Below are positions 1-5,824 of a stretch of 49,365 bases of DNA, one piece after another. Numbering within the stretch: the first letter of the stretch is position 1; every line of letters begins with the position of its first letter. Origin of the DNA: an uncultured Clostridia bacterium (lineage in GTDB: Bacteria; Bacillota; Clostridia; TANB77; CAG-508). The position numbers were made by a program, and so were the translations under genes. The stretch spans positions 1 through 49,365 of the forward strand of contig CANQDX010000008.1 in NCBI GenBank assembly GCA_947594065.1, in the 5' to 3' direction. The notes below the pieces were generated by a model. That model saw only the letters and a list, made by a program, of their open reading frames with translations, searched no databases and was not told where the DNA came from.

Positions 1-123
1 TATATAGAATTGATTATTGATTTTATAATGAAAAAAGAATATGATGAAAAAGAAACTCTATGTGAAATAGTTAATATATTAAATAAACCTTATAAACATA
101 TTATACGAGGAGATAATGTATGA
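1..123 (+). CDS. 3' end of an unknown gene (partial)
   Basis: An open frame enters from the left edge and stops with TGA at 121-123. It overlaps the ATG of the next gene by four bases (ATGA at 120-123), so the two are translationally coupled. Only the last 40 residues are visible; they are Lys/Glu/Ile-rich and end in RGDNV. I do not recognise the family. The coupling to a gamma-glutamyl-hydrolase-like gene suggests a shared pathway, but that is inference. Confidence 0.6.
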   Translation, partial: YIELIIDFIMKKEYDEKETLCEIVNILNKPYKHIIRGDNV

Positions 124-773
124 ATATAGCAATAGTAGAAAGATTAGAAAATTATGAAGAAGATAAACCATTTAATAAAAGATATATAATAGATGAATCA
201 TATAAAGAAATATTTGATCAAATGAACATTTTAATAATTCCAGTTGTATCAGAAAAGAACTTAAAAGAGATTGCTAATATATGTGATGCCCTTATTTTAC
301 CAGGTAGTGCAGTTGGTGTAGATCCTAAATATTACAATGATGTACCATTTCCTGGTAAAAAGTACAAATATGATGAATATAAATTAGATAAGCAAATAAT
401 TGATTTATTTATAAAAAATAATAAACCAATTTTGGGAATATGTGGAGGACTCCAAACCTTAAATGTATATTTTGGTGGAGATTTAAATCAAAATATACTT
501 AATCACAAACTTACCGATGGCAGTATGCATAAAGTAAAAATTGCACCAAATTCATTTTTAAGTGAAACATACAATCAAAAAGAAATACAAGTTAACTCAT
601 ACCATAGACAGGCTATAAGAAAATTGGCACCTAATTTTAATATAATAGCATTGAGTGAAGATGGTGTAATAGAAGCAATAGAAGATGGTAATATAGTTGG
701 AGTACAATGGCATCCAGAGATTTTAAAAGATGTGAAATTATTTAACAAGTTTGTTGAAAAGTTTGTAAATTAG
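120..773 (+). CDS. Class I glutamine amidotransferase-like hydrolase (peptidase C26 / gamma-glutamyl hydrolase type)
   Basis: A 217-residue single-domain class I amidotransferase fold. The nucleophile elbow is GICGG with Cys108, and the catalytic His198 and Glu200 lie in VQWHPE. There is no synthase domain, so this is the stand-alone type (PuuD-like gamma-glutamyl-GABA hydrolase or a related gamma-glutamyl amide hydrolase). The start is set by the ATGA overlap and the upstream GAGGAG. Next to a HAD phosphatase it may instead hydrolyse a gamma-glutamyl-nucleotide amide, as Cj1417-type enzymes do in Campylobacter capsule phosphoramidate synthesis; the sequence alone does not decide this. A decayed second copy follows directly. 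Confidence 0.8.
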   Translation: MNIAIVERLENYEEDKPFNKRYIIDESYKEIFDQMNILIIPVVSEKNLKEIANICDALILPGSAVGVDPKYYNDVPFPGKKYKYDEYKLDKQIIDLFIKNNKPILGICGGLQTLNVYFGGDLNQNILNHKLTDGSMHKVKIAPNSFLSETYNQKEIQVNSYHRQAIRKLAPNFNIIALSEDGVIEAIEDGNIVGVQWHPEILKDVKLFNKFVEKFVN

Positions 774-798
774 AAATAAATTTAATATAGAAAGATAA

Positions 799-1104
799 AT
801 GTTATTTGGAGGAACATTGTATCAAAAAATACTAAATCATAATTTAAAAGATCAAAGTAAACATAGTGTGAAATTAATTAATGATTCATTTCTATATAAA
901 GTATATAAGAAAGATTCGATAGAAGTCAATTCATATCATAAACAAGCAATTAAAGATTTAGCTCCAGACTTTAAGATTACTGCAATAAGTGAAGATGGAA
1001 TAATAGAGGGAATTGAAAAGAAGAATATTATCGCAGTACAATGGCACCCAGAAACTTTAAATGATATGAAATTGTTTAAAAATTTTATAAAAAATTATTT
1101 TTAA
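799..1104 (+). pseudogene. Truncated tandem copy of the C26 hydrolase (C-terminal half only)
   Basis: A 101-residue frame that matches the second half of the preceding protein: both share a VNSYH..AI..LAP..F block and a VQWHPE motif. The similarity begins at the FGG segment just after the position of the nucleophile, so the Cys elbow and the whole N-terminal half are missing. The triad His and Glu remain but cannot act without the Cys. The first ATG lies inside the homologous segment and has no good ribosome binding site. This is most simply a tandem duplication followed by a 5' deletion. The copy has diverged well beyond the parent, so it is old or came from a paralogue. Confidence 0.75.
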
Positions 1105-1128
1105 ATATAAAATTAGGAGAAAATAAAA

Positions 1129-1755
1129 ATGAGAATAGGAATAGATATAGATGGAGTACTTACCGATTTGGAACAATATCAATTAGATTGTAGTAGTAAA
1201 TTTATGTTTGAACATTATAACAAAGAAATAAAAGATGGAAGTGGCTATGAAACTACTGAAATATATGATATAGATACTAAAACTGATGATAGTTTTTGGT
1301 CTGAATATTTACCATTATATGCAACAGAAGAACCTGCAAGAAAATATGCAGATGAGGTAACATATAAACTTCATAAAGATGGAAATGAAATATATATTAT
1401 AACTGCTAGACATCTCACAGATAAGGATAATGAGCAAGGATACCAAATGCGAGAAACAGTTAAAAACTGGCTAAAAGATAATAATATATACTATGACAAA
1501 TTGATATTTAGTCCAGAAGATAAATTAAATATTTGTAAAGAAAATAAGATAGATTTAATGATTGAAGATAAAGTAGAAAATATAAATAATATTTCACAAA
1601 TAATACCAGTTATTTGTTTTAATGCAGGGTATAATAAAAAATGTGAAGGAACTAATATTATTAGATGTTATAGTTGGTATGATATATATGTGAAAATAAA
1701 AGATTATATTAATTCAAATACTTATCAAAATTCTCACAATATTGAAAGTAAATAA
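1129..1755 (+). CDS. HAD-superfamily phosphatase, 5'(3')-deoxyribonucleotidase (NT5C)-like
   Basis: A 208-residue protein opening with the HAD motif I D-I-D-G-V (Asp6 and Asp8), followed by LTD. Motif II is the Thr of YIITAR, and the motif III/IV region is IEDKVENI. The length and the long insert after motif I fit the cytosolic 5'-nucleotidase type C group, which dephosphorylates nucleotides or small sugar phosphates. The start ATG has AGGAG eight bases upstream. It sits 24 bases after the truncated hydrolase, probably in the same operon. The substrate is unknown. Confidence 0.75.
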   Translation: MRIGIDIDGVLTDLEQYQLDCSSKFMFEHYNKEIKDGSGYETTEIYDIDTKTDDSFWSEYLPLYATEEPARKYADEVTYKLHKDGNEIYIITARHLTDKDNEQGYQMRETVKNWLKDNNIYYDKLIFSPEDKLNICKENKIDLMIEDKVENINNISQIIPVICFNAGYNKKCEGTNIIRCYSWYDIYVKIKDYINSNTYQNSHNIESK

Positions 1756-1799
1756 GAATTGTAAAAAAATGTAAAAAATCAAGAAATTTTTGAAAACTA

Positions 1800-1829
1800 T
1801 TGACTTTTGTTAATAGAAAAGTGTATAAT
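1800..1829 (+). promoter_or_regulatory. Promoter of the type III toxin-antitoxin locus
   Basis: TTGACT at 1800-1805 and a perfect TATAAT at 1824-1829 are separated by 18 bases. Transcription would begin near 1836. A small hairpin (AGATAT/ATATCT, 1845-1859) then precedes the repeat array. Confidence 0.8.
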
Positions 1830-1860
1830 GAATATAATAGTAGTAGATATTTAATATCTG

Positions 1861-1978
1861 CTATAATTAAAATGTGAGTCGCAACCCTATTTGCGAATTA
1901 AATGGATAGGTGAGAGAATGTGAGCCGCAACCCTGCTTGCGAGATATAAATGGGCAGGTGAAAAAATGTTAATTATAG
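1861..1978 (+). ncRNA. Type III antitoxin RNA (ToxI/CptI-like), two pseudoknot repeats
   Basis: Two tandem imperfect repeats lie at 1871-1916 (46 nt) and 1917-1964 (48 nt), each opening AATGTGAG. Each has a short stem (CGCAA with TTGCG) whose loop can pair with a downstream segment to form an H-type pseudoknot. In repeat 1 CCTAT pairs with ATAGG; in repeat 2 CCTGC pairs with GCAGG. These are compensatory changes that keep the pairing. The array is enclosed by a perfect 10-bp inverted repeat (CTATAATTAA 1861-1870, TTAATTATAG 1969-1978). Promoter, repeat RNA, leaky terminator and ToxN-family gene is the standard type III layout. The RNA is expected to be cut into single repeats by the toxin and to bind and inhibit it. 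Confidence 0.88.
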
Positions 1979-1985
1979 TAAAATG

Positions 1986-2016
1986 TGGGGTCTAAAAAAA
2001 TTAGATCCCATATTTT
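1986..2016 (+). terminator. Attenuating terminator between antitoxin RNA and toxin gene
   Basis: A 10-bp stem (1986-1995 with 2001-2010, one G-T pair) and an A5 loop are followed by TATTTT. In type III systems this hairpin sets the excess of RNA over toxin mRNA. Confidence 0.85.
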
Positions 2017-2039
2017 CATAAAGGAGAAATATCGTAAAA

Positions 2040-2516
2040 ATGGTAATAGAAGATGGAAAATTTTATTTTATAAAAGATGAATTTTTTGATGTATTTAAAG
2101 ACTATGGATTAATGCTAAACAAAGAAAATGGAAATAAAAGACCTTGTTTTTTTTGTTTTAGAGATAGGCAAAATAAGGAAATAATATGGTTTGTTCCAAT
2201 ATCTACTAAATACGATAAATACAAAAAAATATATGACATAAAAAAAATAAAAAGCGGAAAAAGACCTATATATAATTTTGTATTTGGTAATGTATTAGGA
2301 AAAAGAGCGGTATTTTTAATACAAAATATATTTCCTACAACAGAAAAATACATAGAAAAAAAATATACTAATTCAAATAAGGATGTTGAAATTCCAGAGA
2401 TTGTTAAAGAAGAAGTTATTACTAAATCCTTAAGAGTAGTAAATCTTGCAGAAGAAGGTGTAAATATTCCATTTTATAATATTATAGAAATGGAAAAGAT
2501 ATTATTAAATAAATAA
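2040..2516 (+). CDS. Type III toxin, ToxN/AbiQ family endoribonuclease (CptN/TenpN-like)
   Basis: 158 residues, the usual size for this family. The N-terminal FYFIKDEFF strand, the RPCFFCF segment near residues 34-40 and the IIWFVPIST motif (residues 48-56, followed by KYDKYKK) match the pattern of CptN/TenpN toxins, where the Ser/Thr of the P-[IL]-[ST]-[ST] segment is part of the RNase active site. Family toxins cut their own repeat RNA and cellular mRNAs and often act in phage abortive infection. AAGGAG lies 13 bases before the ATG, rather far, which could keep translation low. The upstream pseudoknot array and terminator strongly support the call. The subfamily (CptN versus TenpN) is not settled. 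Confidence 0.87.
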   Translation: MVIEDGKFYFIKDEFFDVFKDYGLMLNKENGNKRPCFFCFRDRQNKEIIWFVPISTKYDKYKKIYDIKKIKSGKRPIYNFVFGNVLGKRAVFLIQNIFPTTEKYIEKKYTNSNKDVEIPEIVKEEVITKSLRVVNLAEEGVNIPFYNIIEMEKILLNK

Positions 2517-2595
2517 TTATTAAAAATTAAGTGTACTCATTACAAACAAACGCATAAGAAAACAAATATTAATAAAAATAAACTAATCATAATAC

Positions 2596-2647
2596 AACCT
2601 CTGTACGAATACAATTTAAAAAAAGTAAATGTATTCGTATGGAGGTT
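2596..2647 (+). promoter_or_regulatory. Long hairpin burying the spoIIID ribosome binding site
   Basis: Arms 2597-2613 and 2630-2646 pair over 17 positions with only two G-T pairs; the core is ACGAATACA with TGTATTCGT. The right arm contains the GGAGG at 2641-2645 that serves the ATG at 2655. If transcribed whole, the ribosome binding site is inside the stem. As DNA it is also a good palindromic operator candidate. Confidence 0.7.
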
Positions 2648-2654
2648 TTGCAAT

Positions 2655-2927
2655 ATGCGAGGTGTATCAATAGAAGAGCGAGCAGTTCAGCTTGCAAAAT
2701 ATATAATAGATTCAAAAGATACGGTAAGGGGAGCAGCCAAAAAGTACGGAATTTCAAAAAGTACGGTACATAAAGATGTAAGCGAAAGATTACTAAAAAT
2801 TAATCCACTTTTAGCAGAAGAGGTAAGAATTATATTGGATGAAAATAAAGCAGAAAGACATATAAGAGGAGGAATGGCAACAAAGCTTAAATATGAACAC
2901 GAAAGAGAAGAAAAAGAAGTAATTTGA
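2655..2927 (+). CDS. spoIIID: Sporulation transcription factor SpoIIID
   Basis: A 90-residue DNA-binding protein that controls mother-cell genes after engulfment. The N-terminal half carries the helix-turn-helix (TVRGAAKKYGISKSTVHKDV, about residues 23-42), and a basic C-terminal helix follows (GGMATKLKYEHE), both typical of SpoIIID. The start has GGAGG at ten bases, inside a hairpin. The stop codon TGA is the first triplet of an inserted repeat element, so the last few residues may differ from relatives. No other sporulation gene is in the same transcription unit. Confidence 0.93.
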   Translation: MRGVSIEERAVQLAKYIIDSKDTVRGAAKKYGISKSTVHKDVSERLLKINPLLAEEVRIILDENKAERHIRGGMATKLKYEHEREEKEVI

Positions 2928-2981
2928 CCCCATTGGGGACGTTCCAAAAAAGGTCCATTTGACCCCATTGGGGACACTCCT
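2925..2981 (+). repeat. 57-bp interspersed repeat, copy A (REP-like)
   Basis: This copy differs at one position from 25791-25847. It contains two direct copies of TGACCCCATTGGGGAC, each with a near-palindromic CCCCATTGGGG core, joined by a GTTCC...GGTCC linker. Such GC-rich paired palindromes resemble REP/BIME elements moved by RAYT (IS200-like) transposases; no transposase is in the window. Confidence 0.75.
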
Positions 2982-3000
2982 AAATAAAATAACAAAATTA

Positions 3001-3038
3001 AAAGGTTCTTAAAAATAATAAATTTTTAAGAACCTTTT
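3001..3038 (+). terminator. Terminator after spoIIID
   Basis: A 13-bp perfect stem (3004-3016 with 3022-3034), loop AATAA, then TTTT. The A-rich left flank means it could also stop minus-strand transcripts. Confidence 0.9.
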
Positions 3039-3089
3039 GTCATCTGTTTGTCACTTTTAAATGATATATTTAATCAAATATGGTATAAT
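3039..3089 (+). promoter_or_regulatory. Promoter and probable response-regulator box of the two-component operon
   Basis: Two GTCA half sites lie 11 bases apart (3039-3042 and 3050-3053), the spacing used by OmpR/PhoB-family regulators. An extended -10 (TGG TATAAT, box at 3084-3089) follows; no good -35 is present, as expected for an activated promoter. The same GTCA pair recurs before the ABC genes at 5079-5093. Confidence 0.5.
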
Positions 3090-3104
3090 AATAAAGGTGA
3101 TTAT

Positions 3105-3770
3105 GTGAGTAAGATATTATTAGTAGAAGATAATGAAACAATAATATTAGGATTAGAATATTTATTAAAAGAAGAAAACTTCGAATATAGTGTTGTAAAA
3201 AATAAACGAGATACACTATGTATTTTAGATAAAGAAAAGTTTGACGTTGTTTTGTTAGATATATCTTTGCCAGATGGCAGTGGTTTTGATTTGTGCAAAT
3301 ATATAAAAGAAAAAAAGAATACAGCAGTTATTTTTTTAACTGCAAAAGATGAAGAAAAAGATGTTGTACTGGGATTTGATTTAGGTGCAGATGATTATAT
3401 TATAAAACCATTTCGAAACAGAGAATTAATTTCCAGAATAAAAAATGTTTTAAAAAGAAATGAAAAAGCAGATAATTCATATATAGCAAATGGAAATATT
3501 AGAATTGATGTAGATTTGGGCAAAGTATATAAAAATGAAAAAGAGATAATGCTTACAAAATTAGAATATAAAATATTATTAAATTTATTTTCTAACAAAA
3601 ACAAATTAATAACCAGAGAAGAAATTTTAAATGATATATGGGATATAGCCGGAAATTTTGTAAATGATAATACACTTACAGTTTATATAAAAAGAATTCG
3701 TGAAAAAATTGGAGATAAAGAAGGAAAGATAATCGAAACAGTACGAGGACTTGGCTATAGAATAAATTGA
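3105..3770 (+). CDS. OmpR-family response regulator
   Basis: Starting at GTG 3105, which has AAAGGTGA just upstream, this gives 221 residues. A longer frame from ATG 3048 lacks a ribosome binding site and overlaps the promoter. The receiver domain (about 1-115) has acidic residues VEDNE, phospho-acceptor Asp52 (VVLLDISLPDG), Thr79 and Lys101 (IIKPF). The C-terminal winged helix (about 125-220) ends in the typical GKIIETVRGLGYRI. It pairs with the adjacent kinase and probably activates the downstream exporter genes. Confidence 0.92.
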   Translation: MSKILLVEDNETIILGLEYLLKEENFEYSVVKNKRDTLCILDKEKFDVVLLDISLPDGSGFDLCKYIKEKKNTAVIFLTAKDEEKDVVLGFDLGADDYIIKPFRNRELISRIKNVLKRNEKADNSYIANGNIRIDVDLGKVYKNEKEIMLTKLEYKILLNLFSNKNKLITREEILNDIWDIAGNFVNDNTLTVYIKRIREKIGDKEGKIIETVRGLGYRIN

Positions 3771-3802
3771 TATTTTATAAAATTAAATTGAAGGGAAGAA
3801 AA

Positions 3803-5029
3803 ATGCGAATTTTAAAAGATAAAGAAATTAAGAAATTACTTATCATTTGTATTCTAATTATTTCTATTGCATTTCTTATTACTTTTATCATAAACAAAAA
3901 ACAAAATGATACATATAGAGAAATAATAAATGCAACAATTAGTAGGATTGTAAATCAAATAAAACAAGAATATCCAAATGTAGATGATGAACAATTAATT
4001 CAAATTTTAAATAATAAGTCAAATGCCCAAATCAAAGAAAATGTTTTGAAAAAATATGGACTAGATGGAGAAGAAAGCTTTATTGCAAGAATGCAGCAAG
4101 AGCATAAAAATGTGCTCATAGAGAATTTATGCATATTCTGTTTAACATCAGGTGTAATCATTTTTGTATTTTATTTATATTTAAGAAAAAGACAATCGGA
4201 AATTGATAAATTAACAGAATATGTAGAGAGTATATTAAATAAAAGATATGATTTAGCAATTGATGAAAACTCAGAAGACGAATTAAACAGTTTGAAAAAT
4301 GAATTGTATAAGATAACAGTTATGTTAAAAGAAGAAGCAAAAAATTCCACAATGCAAAAAGAGGCCTTAGCAGCTTCTTTATCTGATATTTCTCATCAAT
4401 TAAAAACCCCTCTTACTTCTGTTTTAATTTTACTTGATAATTTAAGCCAAAGTGAAAATATGAGTAAGGAAACACGAGAGAAGTTTATAACGGAAATTAC
4501 AAGGCAAATAAAAGGAATGAATTGGCTTGTTATAAGTCTTTTAAAATTATCTAGATTAGATGCAGGAGTAGTTGAATTTACTTCTACTAAAATAAATGCA
4601 AATCACCTTGTAGAAGAATGTTTATTAAGTTTAGAAATTTTAGCAGAAATCAAAAACGTTTCTTTTTGCGTACAAAATAAAAAAGCAGAGACATTTTTTT
4701 ATGGGGATTATAATTGGAATAAAGAAGCTATTCAAAATATTATTAAAAATGCAGTTGAACATACAAAAGAAAATACAACAATCACAATAAATATTGAAGA
4801 AAATGATGTTTACACTTCTATAAGCATAAAAGATAAAGGCGATGGAATTAGTAAAAAAGATTTAAAACATATATTTGAAAGATTCTACAAATCAGAAAGT
4901 TCATCAGAAACAAGTTATGGAATAGGACTTTCACTTTCAAAAAGCATTATTGAAAAGCAAAATGGTTATATAGAAGTAGAAACAGAAGAAGGAAAAGGAA
5001 CAACCTTTAATGTAAAATATATTAAATAA
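3803..5029 (+). CDS. Sensor histidine kinase
   Basis: From ATG 3803 (GAAGGGAAG upstream) this is 408 residues; the frame is open to a TTG at 3767, but that has no ribosome binding site. Two membrane segments (about 11-31 and 106-127) enclose a roughly 75-residue external region, so it is not the short-loop BceS type. A HisKA helix holds phospho-His198 (DISHQLKTPL). The HATPase domain shows the N box (IIKNAVEHT, about 313-321), DKGDG (about 345) and GIGLSLS (about 373). It lies directly after the response regulator and before an ABC exporter, an arrangement common for peptide-antibiotic sensing and resistance. The ligand is unknown. Confidence 0.92.
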   Translation: MRILKDKEIKKLLIICILIISIAFLITFIINKKQNDTYREIINATISRIVNQIKQEYPNVDDEQLIQILNNKSNAQIKENVLKKYGLDGEESFIARMQQEHKNVLIENLCIFCLTSGVIIFVFYLYLRKRQSEIDKLTEYVESILNKRYDLAIDENSEDELNSLKNELYKITVMLKEEAKNSTMQKEALAASLSDISHQLKTPLTSVLILLDNLSQSENMSKETREKFITEITRQIKGMNWLVISLLKLSRLDAGVVEFTSTKINANHLVEECLLSLEILAEIKNVSFCVQNKKAETFFYGDYNWNKEAIQNIIKNAVEHTKENTTITINIEENDVYTSISIKDKGDGISKKDLKHIFERFYKSESSSETSYGIGLSLSKSIIEKQNGYIEVETEEGKGTTFNVKYIK

Positions 5030-5032
5030 AGT

Positions 5033-5074
5033 AATCCAATACAATTTATAATAATTCTGTATTGGATTTTTTTT
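5033..5074 (+). terminator. Terminator after the histidine kinase
   Basis: An 11-bp perfect stem (5033-5043 with 5058-5068) followed by eight T. It separates the two-component genes from the ABC genes, which therefore have their own promoter. Confidence 0.85.
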
Positions 5075-5078
5075 AAAA

Positions 5079-5110
5079 GTCACTTAAATGTCATTTTAAA
5101 TTTGTAAAAT
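5079..5110 (+). promoter_or_regulatory. Probable response-regulator box and promoter of the ABC exporter
   Basis: GTCA half sites at 5079-5082 and 5090-5093 repeat the 11-base spacing seen before the regulator gene, followed by a weak TAAAAT at 5105-5110. This suggests the response regulator controls both units. Confidence 0.45.
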
Positions 5111-5145
5111 AAAATTAATATCAGAAAGAAAGGAAAAAAAATAAA

Positions 5146-5811
5146 ATGGAAATTTTAAGAGTGGAAAATTTAACTAAAAAATATGGGAAGGGAGAAAATG
5201 AGGTTGTTGCTGTAAATAATGTGTCTTTTTCCGTTAATAAAGGTGAATTTATTGCAATTGTAGGAAGTTCAGGAAGTGGGAAATCAACTTTATTACATTT
5301 ATTAGGCGGAGTAGACAGACCAACTTCTGGAAAAGTTTTAATTGAAGGAAATAATATTTATGAATTAAATGATGATCAATTAGCCATTTTTAGAAGAAGA
5401 CAAGTGGGTTTAATTTATCAATTTTATAATTTAATTCCAATATTAAATGTAGAAGAGAACATTACACTTCCGTGTGACTTGGACGGCAAAAAAGTTAACA
5501 AGCAGGATTTAAACGATTTATTGAAGACGTTAGGATTGGAAAACAGAGTAAAACATTTACCTAACGAATTATCTGGAGGACAACAACAGAGAGTTTCAAT
5601 TGGTAGAGCATTAATGAATCATCCTGCTATACTACTTGCAGATGAGCCAACAGGAAATTTAGATTCTAAAGCAAGTGATGAAATTGTGGAATTATTAAAA
5701 ATTTCTAATAAAAAGTATCATCAAACAGTCATTATGATTACGCATAATCTGGAAATAGCAAAACAGGCTGACAGGGTTATTCGAATTGAGGATGGAAAAA
5801 TCATAAACTAA
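5146..5811 (+). CDS. ABC transporter ATP-binding protein (MacB/LolD/BceA type)
   Basis: 221 residues with Walker A GSSGSGKST (40-48), a Q loop at YQFYNLIP, the signature LSGGQQQR (142-149), Walker B AILLADEPT (161-169) and the switch His of MITHN. It belongs to the FtsE/LolD/MacB clade, which works with FtsX-fold permeases. AAAGG precedes the ATG. The partner permease starts 13 bases after the stop. The pair likely exports or removes an amphipathic compound such as a peptide antibiotic. Confidence 0.93.
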   Translation: MEILRVENLTKKYGKGENEVVAVNNVSFSVNKGEFIAIVGSSGSGKSTLLHLLGGVDRPTSGKVLIEGNNIYELNDDQLAIFRRRQVGLIYQFYNLIPILNVEENITLPCDLDGKKVNKQDLNDLLKTLGLENRVKHLPNELSGGQQQRVSIGRALMNHPAILLADEPTGNLDSKASDEIVELLKISNKKYHQTVIMITHNLEIAKQADRVIRIEDGKIIN

Positions 5812-5824
5812 AAAGGAGAAAGAG

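Noticed and set aside
1871-1964. CRISPR-like short tandem repeats
   Set aside because: There are no spacers; the units abut, differ by compensatory changes and precede a ToxN-like gene, so a type III antitoxin RNA explains them.
3048-3104. Longer N-terminus of the response regulator from ATG 3048
   Set aside because: The extra 19 residues precede the conserved receiver start, overlap the -10 box, and have no ribosome binding site; GTG 3105 has one.
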